Origin: Companilactobacillus huachuanensis
Lineage (GTDB): Bacteria > Bacillota > Bacilli > Lactobacillales > Lactobacillaceae
Reading direction: 5' to 3'
Length of the DNA: 64,000 nt
Assembly: GCF_005404815.1 (NCBI RefSeq)
Contig: NZ_BJDF01000017.1
Coordinates: 16,522-80,521, forward strand
Under the pieces are notes generated by a model. The model saw only the letters and a program-made list of their open reading frames with translations. It was not told the origin of the DNA and did no database searches. Every line of letters begins with the position of its first letter. Positions within the stretch are counted from its first letter, which is position 1. Positions 32,505 to 41,939 of this stretch are shown here, piece by piece. A program made the translations under genes and the position numbers.

Positions 32505-33614
32505 TTAATATATTGCATCTAACGAACTATCATCAAAGAAGTGTGCCTTATTTAAATCAAATGTTAGATTCACATTATCTCCAGGCTTATGATAATCACG
32601 TGAATCTACAATTGCGACAAATTCAGTATCGCCAACTTTAGAATATAGCATTGAAGTTGAACCTAATAATTCAGAAACAATTACATCTGCATTAACTGTT
32701 GAATTTGGCCATACTTCTTCCATCGCGCCCTCCGCATGAATATCCTCAGGACGCAATCCCATCGTTACCTTTTGTCCATTGTATCCTCGTTCATTAAGCA
32801 CTTTAGAACGTCCTTCAGGTACCTTCAGGCTCAATCCTTTTCCGTCATTAATCATACCATCCCTATAAGTAACATCGAAAAAGTTCATAGATGGTGATCC
32901 CATAAATCCGGCAACAAATTTGTTCTTCGGGTGTAAATAAACTTCTTTCGGAGTTCCAATTTGTTGAACTTCTCCCATAGACATGACAACAATCCTATCA
33001 GCCATAGTCATTGCTTCTGTTTGATCATGTGTTACATAAATTGTTGTCGTATTCAATCTTTGATGTAATTTTGCAATCTCAGCCCGCATGCTGACACGAA
33101 GTTTTGCATCCAAATTAGATAGTGGTTCATCCATTAGAAAAATAGGAGCATCTCGTACAATGGCTCTTCCTAAAGCAACACGTTGTCTCTGACCACCTGA
33201 TAATTCAGCAGGTCTTCTTTGTAAATAATCCTCTAGTCCCAATACTTCAGCAGCATATTTGATTTTTTTATCAATTTCAGTTTTATCATATTTACGAAGT
33301 TTGAGCCCAAACGCCATATTATCATAAACCGTCATATGTGGATATAAAGCATAATTTTGGAAGACCATTGCTATATCACGTTCTTTAGGTGCAGTATCAT
33401 TTTCATATTTACCGTCAATTATGAGTTCGCCTTTTGTAATATCTTCTAATCCAGCAATCATTCGTAAGATAGTAGATTTTCCACATCCGGAGGGTCCTAC
33501 AAATACAATAAACTCTTTATCCTTAATATGGAGATCAAAGTCTGAAACTGCGTAATCGCTTTCCTTAGAATTATCATATTTCTTATAAATGTGATTCAAA
33601 TCAATTTCAACCAT
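32505..33614 (-). CDS. Sugar ABC transporter ATPase, MsmX/UgpC type
   Basis: 369 aa, the length of MsmX/MalK-type ATPases. Walker A GPSGCGKS (residues 40-47), Q loop VFQNYALYPHMTV, signature LSGGQRQRV (138-146), Walker B IFLMDEPLSNLDAKLR and switch His in VTHDQTEAMTMAD; C-terminal TOBE/OB regulatory part from about 240. It energises sugar importers whose operons lack an ATPase, as the ABC operon at 27.2-30.3 kb does. First gene of a two-gene unit with the PucR-like regulator. Confidence 0.93.
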   Translation of the reverse strand: MVEIDLNHIYKKYDNSKESDYAVSDFDLHIKDKEFIVFVGPSGCGKSTILRMIAGLEDITKGELIIDGKYENDTAPKERDIAMVFQNYALYPHMTVYDNMAFGLKLRKYDKTEIDKKIKYAAEVLGLEDYLQRRPAELSGGQRQRVALGRAIVRDAPIFLMDEPLSNLDAKLRVSMRAEIAKLHQRLNTTTIYVTHDQTEAMTMADRIVVMSMGEVQQIGTPKEVYLHPKNKFVAGFMGSPSMNFFDVTYRDGMINDGKGLSLKVPEGRSKVLNERGYNGQKVTMGLRPEDIHAEGAMEEVWPNSTVNADVIVSELLGSTSMLYSKVGDTEFVAIVDSRDYHKPGDNVNLTFDLNKAHFFDDSSLDAIY

Positions 33615-34288
33615 TTTTATTTTCCCCTAATCATCTACTATTTATAAGATAATTGTATCAAGTAAGCGTTTTCTACAACTCGGAGATTGTTACAACTTTA
33701 ATCAATTTATTTGTAACATACTAACAAAAAGAATTTAAATAAGACAGCTATCTAGAATATATAACTATTTCATTTTCATCTTTATATACTCCTGTTTAGT
33801 TCCGCCTTTTTGTTCTTGACTTGTGCCAATGGAAGTCAATTTGCGAACGAAAAATATTATTAATAACGATAAACTCAAATTTATAAAACGGCGAAATTTA
33901 TAAGCCCTTCGCACAATCGTCATTTTCTTTACGTGGGCTTCGCCCACACCCTAACCACAACGACTTTATTATTATCAATTACTTCAACACAGCTTAATAC
34001 CATCATTTTCGTTAATAGCCTCATAAGTCCTTTTGCTCTAAATAGTCATCTGACGTAAAATGTGATACTTTTCTGTAAAATATCATACTGCGCATTGAAA
34101 AGGAGCTATTTCCTACTTGTTGGTTTGAACCAAGTGGAAATAACTCCTTTTATTTATAATCAATTTTGACAATGACAGCCAATTCAACTCAATAGTCTTG
34201 TTTGATTTAAGCGGGATAAATCATTTTTCCTGAACTAACACGATAAACATTAATGTATAGATAGTAACTTACCAAAATTTACTTCATT
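33615..34288. other. Gene-poor stretch, possible transposase relic and terminator
   Basis: Holds an untrustworthy 60-codon minus frame (33765-33947) whose middle (IVRRAYKFRRFINLSLSLLI) is loosely like the tail of ISL3-type transposases, a GTGGGC-TTC-GCCCAC hairpin at 33933-33947 and the terminator hairpin at 34097-34152. It may be the scar of a lost mobile element. Otherwise nothing recognised. Confidence 0.35.
34097..34152. terminator. Long terminator hairpin near the galactitol-type operon end
   Basis: AAAAGGAGCTATTTCC / GGAAATAACTCCTTTT (one mismatch) around an inner ACTTG/CAAGT stem. It lies about 140 nt beyond the alcohol dehydrogenase stop on the minus strand. Confidence 0.7.
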
Positions 34289-35410
34289 CTAATCTTCTGG
34301 TTTGTATCCTTCATCAATAACCAAAATAGGTTTGATTGTTTTACCACTTACTGAATCTGCATCGGCTTCATTGATTTCATCGAAGTGATACATTTTTTCC
34401 GTCAAGTCGAATGGGAATACACCCATTTGATAGAATTTGATTAAACGTGGAATATCAACTTGTGGGATTGCATCTCCCATATTAACACCAACAACTTTTT
34501 TGTCATCAACACATAGATCATTCCATGTACTAATTTCGATGTTATGAGGTGTTACGGCAATTGTTGCGGTTGTTCCACCTTGTGTAAGTGCTGCAATAGA
34601 ATCTTTCATAACAGAAGCTACACCGGTTGTATCAACAGCCCAATCTACACCTAATCCGCCTGTAATCTTCTTAATAGCTTCAACGGAATCTTCATTCTTA
34701 CTATTAACTATATCAGTTGCTCCCATTTTTTTAGCTAATTCCAAACGTGAATCAACAATATCAACAGCAATCACATTTACACATCCTGAAATTTTACCTG
34801 CCATCATAGCAGCTAATCCAACAGCACCTGTTCCAAATACAGCAATTGTGTCACCAGGCTTAGGTTGAAGTGTATTGAACACAGTTCCACTTCCTGTTAC
34901 ATAACCACAGCCCAGAGGTCCAAGTTTTCTTAAATCAAGATCATTAGGAACTTTCACAGCATTACGTTTATCGATCACAGTATGAGTTGTAAATGATGAT
35001 TGATTAAACATGTCACTAACATGGTGCCCATCTTCCGTGAAATGATCTGATCCGTCTGGACGAGTCCCAGAAAGATTAGATGCAGCATATTTACGACATT
35101 GTGTTGGCTTTCCCTTTAGACAGTTATCACATTCGCCACATGAATAGAATGACATAATAATGTGATCACCTGGTTTAAAGTTCTTTACATTCTTACCAAC
35201 TTTTTCAACAATACCTGAACCTTCATGTCCAAGTACAACAGGAAAACTGAATGCAGCATCCCCTTTACGTAAAGCCTCATCTGAGTGACAAATACCCGAA
35301 GCAACTACTTTTACTTGTAGTCCATCATCAGTCATTTCAGCCAACTCAACATCATCTTTAATCACAAATGGATCATTTACTTTATCAACAACAGCAGCTT
35401 TAATCTTCAT
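34289..35410 (-). CDS. Zinc-dependent alcohol dehydrogenase
   Basis: 373-aa medium-chain dehydrogenase. Catalytic zinc ligands are in GICHSDE and LGHEGSGIVE and Cys in LGCGYVTG; four structural zinc cysteines are in CGECDNCLKGKPTQC. NAD-binding FGTGAVGLAAM then VDIVDSRLELA, where Asp favours NAD. It resembles the aryl-alcohol/class III-like group. Last gene of the galactitol-type PTS operon, downstream of two class II aldolases, so it may reduce an aldehyde such as lactaldehyde or acetaldehyde released by aldol cleavage; substrate is inference. Confidence 0.9.
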   Translation of the reverse strand: MKIKAAVVDKVNDPFVIKDDVELAEMTDDGLQVKVVASGICHSDEALRKGDAAFSFPVVLGHEGSGIVEKVGKNVKNFKPGDHIIMSFYSCGECDNCLKGKPTQCRKYAASNLSGTRPDGSDHFTEDGHHVSDMFNQSSFTTHTVIDKRNAVKVPNDLDLRKLGPLGCGYVTGSGTVFNTLQPKPGDTIAVFGTGAVGLAAMMAGKISGCVNVIAVDIVDSRLELAKKMGATDIVNSKNEDSVEAIKKITGGLGVDWAVDTTGVASVMKDSIAALTQGGTTATIAVTPHNIEISTWNDLCVDDKKVVGVNMGDAIPQVDIPRLIKFYQMGVFPFDLTEKMYHFDEINEADADSVSGKTIKPILVIDEGYKPED

Positions 35411-35456
35411 AAATAATAACCTTCTCTTAATTGATTTCGTAACGCGTAATTATATA

Positions 35457-36287
35457 TTAGTTAGTAACCTTCATTGGAAATAGTCTTGGATTAGGAGTTA
35501 CATTAAATGACCTAGCCAAATCCATCAAATCTTCATCTGTAATACTTTGTAGAATCTTACCACCTTGACTTTGAATTGCTGTATAAATCATACATGCCTT
35601 TTCAACCGTTTCAATTAGTCCATATACTTCATCCATAGTGTCACCACAGGCAAAGATTCCGTGATGTGGCCACATAACAACTCTAAATTCTTTCATTTTA
35701 TCTGCAGTTGCTTCACCAATTTCATTTGTCCCTGGAGTCATATATGGAATAATTCCAACACCTTCTGGGAATACGACCATCGATTCGGCTTGCATCTTCC
35801 ACAATAATTGACTGACACTAGCTTCATCTAACTTATGTGTGAATGAAAGTGCTACCCAGTTTGTTGGGTGACAATGCATTACAACACGTTGATTTGAGTC
35901 TATCTTTTGACGAGAAATATGTGTCATTAAGTGTGCTGGGAATTCACTTGTTGGTTGACCCCCATCATTAAATCCCCAAACTAAGTCTACCGAAGTACCA
36001 TTCTCAGCAATTCTTACAAGACCGGTATCACGTTCTGGAAAATTATGAACATTCTTAAAATAGCGACCAGTTCCTGTTACGAGATAATATTGGCCTGCCA
36101 ATGGAGTAGCATCGAACTTAATCGGGATGTTTCTCAAAACATTATTAAGATCCTCAAATTGATCAACTTCTGATTGGGTGAGTCGCATACTTACATTGCC
36201 ACCGTTTCTTTCATCCCAACCATGTTTATATAACTCATTTGTAATTTCTGACATCTTGCTAACATATTGCGAATCGATAAATTTCAT
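35457..36287 (-). CDS. Rhamnulose-1-phosphate aldolase-like class II aldolase
   Basis: 276 aa, the length of RhaD. Markers: [15 protein letters not shown] near the N-terminus, [10 protein letters not shown] (two zinc His), and [10 protein letters not shown] (third zinc His) in the C-terminal half. RhaD cleaves L-rhamnulose-1-phosphate to DHAP and lactaldehyde. ATG 36287 is chosen because GGGAG lies about 8 nt upstream; a start 39 nt further upstream would overlap the previous gene's end region. No rhamnose isomerase or rhamnulokinase is near, so the substrate may be another phosphorylated sugar brought in by the PTS. Confidence 0.87.
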   Translation of the reverse strand: MKFIDSQYVSKMSEITNELYKHGWDERNGGNVSMRLTQSEVDQFEDLNNVLRNIPIKFDATPLAGQYYLVTGTGRYFKNVHNFPERDTGLVRIAENGTSVDLVWGFNDGGQPTSEFPAHLMTHISRQKIDSNQRVVMHCHPTNWVALSFTHKLDEASVSQLLWKMQAESMVVFPEGVGIIPYMTPGTNEIGEATADKMKEFRVVMWPHHGIFACGDTMDEVYGLIETVEKACMIYTAIQSQGGKILQSITDEDLMDLARSFNVTPNPRLFPMKVTN

Positions 36288-36334
36288 AATACTACTCCCT
36301 TTTTGACAAACATTCTTATTTCTCATTGTTAAAG

Positions 36335-37081
36335 CTAGTTAATTTTTTCTGTTTCGTAACTGTTCAAGAATCCATCAGTGTCTTTTCCATTTGATTGATA
36401 ATGATCGATTAGTCCAAGGGCCTTAAATACTGTTTGTTGATAAGCAATCTTAGCATTCCATTCAACTGTTTCTAGAATTCTTGTTGCTTCATGTAGGTCA
36501 GTACATGTAATCAAAACACCATGGCTATTTAATAGGAAGATATTTTCTAGTGCACCGTCTCCAATTTCAACCAAATTTTCATGTACAACATCTGCTAATT
36601 CCTTTGAACATGCGGGTGCATATGGTAAACAGTGAATTGTCTTCAATGGCATAGTATCGGATGTAATTTCTGTCACATTAGGCATATCTTGTCCCAAAGT
36701 TGCCCAGAACATTGATTCTTCAGCATGTGAGTGGTAAACACATTTAATTCCAGGATTTGCTTCATATGCTTCAATATGCATATTGATCTCTCTTGTTAGG
36801 CGACCAACACCATCAATTTGTTCACCAGTTTCTAAATCAATGACAAGAATTTGAGAACCATCTAGCTTAGCAAACCATGCTTCTGACATCATTGTTGGTG
36901 TCATAATAATGTAATCATGACCTTCTTTAATATGAACTCGTCCAAAATCAATGTCTTCGGCTGCTGTAATCTTTACGGAAATATTTCCACCGGCAACGTT
37001 TGTATTCTTACGGTTAAACATTTCTCTACAAACCATTGCTAAATCTCTACGTTGTTCTTCAAATACATATTGTTCTGTCAT
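36335..37081 (-). CDS. Class II aldolase/adducin family protein (FucA/AraD-like)
   Basis: 248 aa. Family markers: [26 protein letters not shown] (zinc His pair), [11 protein letters not shown] (third His), [16 protein letters not shown]. It belongs with L-fuculose-phosphate aldolase and ribulose-phosphate epimerase-like enzymes. Two different class II aldolases in a row are unusual; one may act as an aldolase and the other as an epimerase or decarboxylating enzyme. 48 nt after ... the small membrane protein gene lies upstream by 14 nt, in the same transcript. Exact reaction unknown. Confidence 0.85.
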   Translation of the reverse strand: MTEQYVFEEQRRDLAMVCREMFNRKNTNVAGGNISVKITAAEDIDFGRVHIKEGHDYIIMTPTMMSEAWFAKLDGSQILVIDLETGEQIDGVGRLTREINMHIEAYEANPGIKCVYHSHAEESMFWATLGQDMPNVTEITSDTMPLKTIHCLPYAPACSKELADVVHENLVEIGDGALENIFLLNSHGVLITCTDLHEATRILETVEWNAKIAYQQTVFKALGLIDHYQSNGKDTDGFLNSYETEKIN

Positions 37082-37095
37082 AATAATTTCCCCTT

Positions 37096-37350
37096 TTATT
37101 TACTGGCTTCTAAAGCACGTTGCTTTAAAATTTCTTGTTTTCTAATTTCCCGTTTTTTTCTTCGTTTGGCATCAAATTCTCCAAATAAATATTTATTTCC
37201 TTTAAAGTAAATGATTTCACTCACGATCATAACTACTAGACAAGCCCATATATTATTAGTGCTCAAGGCCTCAACGAAAAGTAGTACATCTAAGAAAAGA
37301 AGTAATGACCATAATAGTTTTTTTGTTCTAAGCTTGCCTTTGGTTTCCAT
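37096..37350 (-). CDS. Small membrane protein in the PTS operon
   Basis: 84 aa, not assigned to a named family. Basic N-terminus (METKGKLRTKK), one or two membrane segments (LLWSLLLFLDVLLFVEAL; ACLVVMIVSEIIYF), then a highly charged helical C-terminus (FDAKRRKKREIRKQEILKQ) that would be cytoplasmic. It sits between the EIIC gene and the first aldolase, 6-18 nt after EIIC. ATG 37350 (GGTG upstream) or GTG 37362 (AGGAAATGTG upstream) can be the start. It may assist the galactitol-type permease; no evidence beyond position. Confidence 0.7.
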   Translation of the reverse strand: METKGKLRTKKLLWSLLLFLDVLLFVEALSTNNIWACLVVMIVSEIIYFKGNKYLFGEFDAKRRKKREIRKQEILKQRALEASK

Positions 37351-37367
37351 AAGTTTCACCACATTTC

Positions 37368-38918
37368 CTATCTCTTATTCGTATTACCAAAATCCATTCC
37401 ATCAATATCATCTAGACCTGTTTCTTTTTTTGTTGCTTTATTACTTTTTGATTTACCACCAAAGTCCATACCATCCAAGTCATCTAAGTCCAGGCCTGTT
37501 GTATCAGCTGAAGTAGTAGTACTCTTTGTCTCAACTTTAGTACTGCTCTTTGCCTCTGTTGATCCATCTGGATAAGCATAACGTTGACTTGGCAAAGCAA
37601 TCTTGCTTTGATCAATGTATAACCATACGAATACTAACAACCAAACAATAGATGCACCGATGGCCCATAAGTCACCATTAAATGCCTTGGCAAAGAATAA
37701 TCTGAAATCTGGTCCTTCAAATGTTGACCATGATAATTGTTGACCTGCTTGAACCTTAACGGTACCAGTAGTTTTAGCCAAATTCGTAATGATTGGAGCG
37801 AAGTATGTAGCACCATATAGGAAAATTGGTGTTGTGATAAGTCCTAATACAAGCATACGAAGTAAGTTAGCACCTGTTAGTAATAGTGCAGCAACAACGA
37901 ATGAAAGGTTAATGATTCCGGCAAATGGTAGAACTGTATTTCCTGGTAGGATCATAGCGAAAATTAACATTACTGGAACAAGAAGGATAACTGTAACCCA
38001 AAGTTCATTACGTCCAGCAAGGATAGGCCAATCAACACCGATGTATACTTCACGGTTATTAAAGTGTTTCTTCATAAAATCACTCATAGAATCAGCAATT
38101 GGTGACAATGCTTGCATAAATAATTTCGAAATCATTGGGAACAATGTCATAGCAGTTGCGGCTTGAATAGCCAAATTAAGTGATTTTGAAACTGAATATC
38201 CTGCAGCAAATCCAAGAAGTACACCAATGATTGCACCCATAACAGTGTTATCACCGAAAATACCAATCTTCTTTTGTAATGCAGCTGAATCAAATGGGCG
38301 ATTGAAGATAGGAATGAAATCAAGAATCTTATTCAAAGGCATAAGAACTACAGCGAATAATGTAATAAAGTGAGGAACTGTAACTCCGGGCATTCCTGTT
38401 AGATCTTCAATGTGACGTTGGAACATGTCACCAGCTTTTAATTCAAGAACAATTTGGATACCAGCAACGATAAATCCATAAAGTGCATTTTTTGTAATAT
38501 ATAGAACAACAACATATGTGAAAATCTTGTTCCAAACGTTCCACATATCAACGTTCAAAGTCTTTGTCCATCTGAATGTCAGCATAATAAAATTAATTGC
38601 TAACAACAGTGGGAAAAATAGAAAGGCTGTCTTGTATGACCAAGTGATTGCGGCAACCCCTGTCCAACCAGCATCAATAGCATTTAGACTTAAATGAAAT
38701 GCTTGTGACATTGCTTTAGCAGCTGGTGAAATTGAATCCATCATATAATTAACAACCAGTGTCATGCCACTAAACGCAACCCCTAATGTTAACGCAGCCA
38801 TTACAGACTTTTTAAGCTTTAAACCAGCGATGGTAGCAATGATAAACATAATCAATGGAACAAATACCGGGCCACCAAGGTTCAAGATGTAATTAACGAC
38901 ATTCTTTAGTATTTCCAT
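37368..38918 (-). CDS. PTS galactitol-family EIIC permease
   Basis: 516-aa membrane protein of the galactitol EIIC family with many hydrophobic helices starting GGPVFVPLIMFIIATIAGL. Family markers include NAIDAGWTGVAAITWS, PHFITLFAVVLMPLNKIL and FNRPFDSAALQKKIGIFGD. The C-terminal 60 residues form a soluble tail with two DDLDGMDFG-like repeats (LDLDDLDGMDFGGKSK, GLDDIDGMDFGN), an acidic low-complexity end longer than usual for the family. It transports and helps phosphorylate a hexitol or sugar. It lies between EIIB and the small membrane protein. Confidence 0.92.
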   Translation of the reverse strand: MEILKNVVNYILNLGGPVFVPLIMFIIATIAGLKLKKSVMAALTLGVAFSGMTLVVNYMMDSISPAAKAMSQAFHLSLNAIDAGWTGVAAITWSYKTAFLFFPLLLAINFIMLTFRWTKTLNVDMWNVWNKIFTYVVVLYITKNALYGFIVAGIQIVLELKAGDMFQRHIEDLTGMPGVTVPHFITLFAVVLMPLNKILDFIPIFNRPFDSAALQKKIGIFGDNTVMGAIIGVLLGFAAGYSVSKSLNLAIQAATAMTLFPMISKLFMQALSPIADSMSDFMKKHFNNREVYIGVDWPILAGRNELWVTVILLVPVMLIFAMILPGNTVLPFAGIINLSFVVAALLLTGANLLRMLVLGLITTPIFLYGATYFAPIITNLAKTTGTVKVQAGQQLSWSTFEGPDFRLFFAKAFNGDLWAIGASIVWLLVFVWLYIDQSKIALPSQRYAYPDGSTEAKSSTKVETKSTTTSADTTGLDLDDLDGMDFGGKSKSNKATKKETGLDDIDGMDFGNTNKR

Positions 38919-38941
38919 GACTAAATCCCCTATTCATCAAT

Positions 38942-39256
38942 TTAGTTTGTTTGTAAGTTTTTAAGAGCCATAATAATTTCTTTATATGAAGTTTCAGGTT
39001 TTTGACCTGTAAAAATTGGTAACCCATTTACTGAAGCAATATTGTTGTCATCGACAATTCCTTGAATTTCTTCACTAGGACGTGCAATCCAAACATAAAC
39101 GTCATAACTAGCTAAAATGTCAGGTAATTTTTTAAAATCAGTAGCATCTACAGTTACACCTGTAATACCATGATCCTCAAAGAAATCATCAATGTGCTTT
39201 ACTACCAATTCACTTGAAGCAACTCCACTTCCACAAGCTACAATAATTTTTGCCAT
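38942..39256 (-). CDS. PTS galactitol-family EIIB
   Basis: 104-aa cytoplasmic EIIB with the phospho-cysteine Cys8 in MAKIIVACGSGVASSE, and the expected Rossmann-like alternation afterward (GVTVDATDFKKL, DVYVWIARPS). It transfers phosphate from the operon's EIIA to the sugar. 28 nt after the EIIA stop and 23 nt before EIIC. Confidence 0.93.
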   Translation of the reverse strand: MAKIIVACGSGVASSELVVKHIDDFFEDHGITGVTVDATDFKKLPDILASYDVYVWIARPSEEIQGIVDDNNIASVNGLPIFTGQKPETSYKEIIMALKNLQTN

Positions 39257-39284
39257 AATATATACTTCCTAACTTTTTATTTTT

Positions 39285-39761
39285 TTATTTTACTTCTGCT
39301 TCTGCAAATCTCTTTGCAATGTATTGATACATCTCTGATTCATCAGAAATGCTTTCAAAATCTGCAACAAATTCTTTATCCTGAATCAATGCCATAAATT
39401 CTTGTAATAGTGTTAATTGATCATCTGAATGTTGAATACCCAAGAAGAAGAATGTCTTTGCTTCCTCCTCTGTGTTGTATCCCATTTGAAGCATCTTAAG
39501 TGGTTCTTTGGTAGTAACTACAGCGACGAACGGTTTATTAATATTTTCTGGATTAGCATGAGGCAAAGCAATTGAGATAAAATCACTTACAACTCCAGTA
39601 GGAAATTCATCTTCCCGTTTGTTTAAGGCTGCTTCATAAGAATCCTTTACATAACCAAGTTTCATAAGTTTAGCTGCGACTTTACTGTAAAGATCACTTC
39701 TATCCTTAGCATCAATGTTTAGAAATACTAATTCTGGTTGTAACATTTCTTTGTAGTCCAT
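39285..39761 (-). CDS. PTS fructose/galactitol-family EIIA
   Basis: 158-aa phosphocarrier. The phospho-histidine is His68 in ISIALPHANPEN, preceded by the family signature KREDEFPTGV. First gene of the operon EIIA-EIIB-EIIC-small membrane protein-two aldolases-alcohol dehydrogenase. GGAGGGTTACTC precedes the ATG. A cre-like box lies about 170 nt upstream, and a DeoR-type gene is divergent, so induction by substrate and repression by glucose are likely. Confidence 0.92.
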   Translation of the reverse strand: MDYKEMLQPELVFLNIDAKDRSDLYSKVAAKLMKLGYVKDSYEAALNKREDEFPTGVVSDFISIALPHANPENINKPFVAVVTTKEPLKMLQMGYNTEEEAKTFFFLGIQHSDDQLTLLQEFMALIQDKEFVADFESISDESEMYQYIAKRFAEAEVK

Positions 39762-39927
39762 GAGTAACCCTCCGATTAATAGTTTTAAAAGCTTGGAATG
39801 GAATCTGGAATTAATATTTCATTGGAATTTCGATATATAATTGCTAAAATTATTTATGAATTCATTCTCTCAAACAAATTTATTTATTTAATATCTGATT
39901 CGTTCCTTGCTTTCATAAATCAGTATA

Positions 39928-39941
39928 TGGCAGCGCTTCCA
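39928..39941. promoter_or_regulatory. Weak cre-like site
   Basis: TGGCAGCGCTTCCA, a near palindrome matching cre at 11 of 14 positions, in the divergent region between the PTS operon and the DeoR-type gene. Nothing else certain is seen in 39762-40050. Confidence 0.4.
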
Positions 39942-40050
39942 TTCACGGAAGTCAATTCATTTTGATTTGAAATTAATTCACAATAAACCGATAATTTGTT
40001 CATTTAGTTGAACGAGTTGCTATTATACCGGGTTTCCCAAAGGAGAAAAA

Positions 40051-40824
40051 ATGAACAAAAGTGAACGATTGACAAAAATATTGAATATTTTGGATAATCA
40101 CAAAAAAATAAGCGTAAAAAGTTTATCTAATTTAGTAAATGAAAGTGCATCAACACTGCGAAGAGACTTAATTGTTCTGGAGGAATCTGGCAAAATTGAC
40201 CGTTCTTTTGGCATGGTTTCTCTGCTACCAGATTCAAATATTGAATACACTTCACTTTTCAGGATGAATGAACAAGTTAATGAAAAAAAATTAATGTGTA
40301 GACTGCTGGTAAAACAGCTTAAGGATAACCAAGCATTATTTATTGATCCAAGCACAACTTTATCTCATTTACCCAATTATTTGTCCGAATTTCATAGTTT
40401 AAATATCATAACGGATAACATTAGATTTGCCTTTTCAGCTAACCAGATGAATAATCTACACGTCTTTATTACTGGAGGTCAGTTAAAAACCAACTCCAAT
40501 TCAATAATAGGAAGTCATACTTTACAAGATATTGCTATGTTCAGACCCCAGCTCGCTATCATGTCATGCAGCTCTGTGGACATGCACGGTGCTTACATGG
40601 CAGATTTGGAACAGGCAAATATAAAACGTCAAATGATGGCCAATGCACGTGAAAGTATTCTTCTAGCAGATTACACTAAATTTAAAAGTGACAATTCAGA
40701 TTACATTAAGTTAGCTGAACTAGCAGCGTGGTCCACAATAATTACCGATCGAAAGCCAGAAATCGATTTCTTGATTAGACTCAGAAGACTAAATGTAAAA
40801 GTCATTTATCCTGACAACAAATAA
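40051..40824 (+). CDS. DeoR-family regulator
   Basis: 257 aa. N-terminal HTH of the DeoR type (KISVKSLSNLVNESASTLRRDLIVLEESGKI; residues 18-48) and a sugar-phosphate sensor domain (LFIDPSTTLSHL; VFITGGQLKTNSNSIIG; LADYTKFKSDN). AAAGGAGAAAAA precedes the ATG. It is divergent from the galactitol-type PTS operon and probably represses it until a pathway sugar-phosphate accumulates. A histidine phosphatase gene follows by 68 nt in the same direction. Confidence 0.92.
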   Translation: MNKSERLTKILNILDNHKKISVKSLSNLVNESASTLRRDLIVLEESGKIDRSFGMVSLLPDSNIEYTSLFRMNEQVNEKKLMCRLLVKQLKDNQALFIDPSTTLSHLPNYLSEFHSLNIITDNIRFAFSANQMNNLHVFITGGQLKTNSNSIIGSHTLQDIAMFRPQLAIMSCSSVDMHGAYMADLEQANIKRQMMANARESILLADYTKFKSDNSDYIKLAELAAWSTIITDRKPEIDFLIRLRRLNVKVIYPDNK

Positions 40825-40892
40825 ATTTGCAAATCAGAAATATAAATGAAATACTTCAATTGATTTATTAATCACTAATTATGGAGGTTGTT

Positions 40893-41534
40893 ATGGTTGA
40901 ATTATATGTAGTACGACATGGTGAAACAGATACTAATCATGAGGGTAGAATCAATGGACATGCAACAAACTTGGATCTTAACACTCAGGGTGTCCAACAG
41001 GTCAAAGACCTAGATGAACACGTAAACATCAACTATTTTGATGAAGTTTACTCTAGTCCTCTGAAAAGAGCGATTCAGACAGCTGAAATTTTAAATCATG
41101 GAGTTCATCAAATAATAATTGATGATCGTCTTTCCGAAATAAATTATGGTTCCTGGGATGGACTGAAAATGATTGAAACAAAAAGGAAATATCCTGATGC
41201 ATTTGACGAAAATGCTTACGTATTACCAAATTATACGAAGTACGCCATTGGTGGCGAAGAAAATGAGCATGTTTATTCAAGAGTTAAAGACTTTATTAAA
41301 GATATGTCAAATAAAGGTGATAAAAAAATACTCATCGTTTGCCATGGATTTATAAGTAGATCATTTTGCAAAGTAATTACTGGAATCCCTAACATCTCAG
41401 ATATTGTTCAACCAGATAATGCCGGTGTTTCGAAATATAGAATTAGTTCAAGTGGTCACGCTTATTTAGTTTATTATGATTGCGTTAATGACATGCACTC
41501 AGTCGTCAGAGCCAACGACATCCATAGTTTATAG
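40893..41534 (+). CDS. Histidine phosphatase family protein
   Basis: 213 aa of the phosphoglycerate-mutase-like branch. The catalytic motif is VVRHGETD (His9), with SSPLKRAIQTAEIL, DRLSEINYGSWDG and second His in LIVCHGFISRSF. These are usually phosphatases on small phosphorylated metabolites rather than glycolytic mutases. GGAGG lies 5 nt before ATG 40893; the upstream ATG at 40881 is within that site. It follows the DeoR-type gene and may act on phosphosugars of the adjacent pathway; that is inference. Confidence 0.88.
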   Translation: MVELYVVRHGETDTNHEGRINGHATNLDLNTQGVQQVKDLDEHVNINYFDEVYSSPLKRAIQTAEILNHGVHQIIIDDRLSEINYGSWDGLKMIETKRKYPDAFDENAYVLPNYTKYAIGGEENEHVYSRVKDFIKDMSNKGDKKILIVCHGFISRSFCKVITGIPNISDIVQPDNAGVSKYRISSSGHAYLVYYDCVNDMHSVVRANDIHSL

Positions 41535-41551
41535 AATATATAGATTATTAA

Positions 41552-41598
41552 TAATAAGAGCCCCTAATCCTCCAACCATTGATTAGGGGCTCTTATTT
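41552..41598. terminator. Terminator after the histidine phosphatase
   Basis: ATAAGAGCCCCTAATC / GATTAGGGGCTCTTAT perfect stem with a 12-nt loop, followed by a T-rich stretch. Confidence 0.88.
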
Positions 41599-41834
41599 AT
41601 TATTAAATTTGCAAGCGATATTATTTAAACCTCTTTTTTAATATAAATAATCATTTTCCCTATTATTGGATATATTCATTATTCTAACAATTGTATTTTG
41701 ATTCCTATTTCTTTTTATATTTTTAAATGTTTTAAATTTCTGAAATAATTTATATAAACTTTATCCTCAAATCTAAAATCACGGATATGGGCTATACCGG
41801 TTGATATAACAGGGTTTGTCATTCATTTTTTTAT

Positions 41835-41848
41835 GTTAATCGTTTACA
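41835..41848. promoter_or_regulatory. cre- or LacI-operator-like site
   Basis: GTTAATCGTTTACA fits the cre consensus at 12 of 14 positions; LacI-type operators look alike, so it could instead be the autoregulatory site of the LacI-type gene 90 nt downstream. The rest of 41599-41927 is AT-rich with nothing recognised. Confidence 0.45.
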
Positions 41849-41939
41849 TGTTGTAGTATATTGTATTTATGTATTACAAATTATATGATATTGAATATTA
41901 TTAATTAAATTAATTGTTCAAATTAGATTGAGGCCTTTT

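Noticed and set aside
33765..33947. 60-codon minus-strand frame, loosely like an ISL3 transposase tail
   Set aside because: Similarity is short and weak, no start site or partner sequence; listed only as a possible scar.
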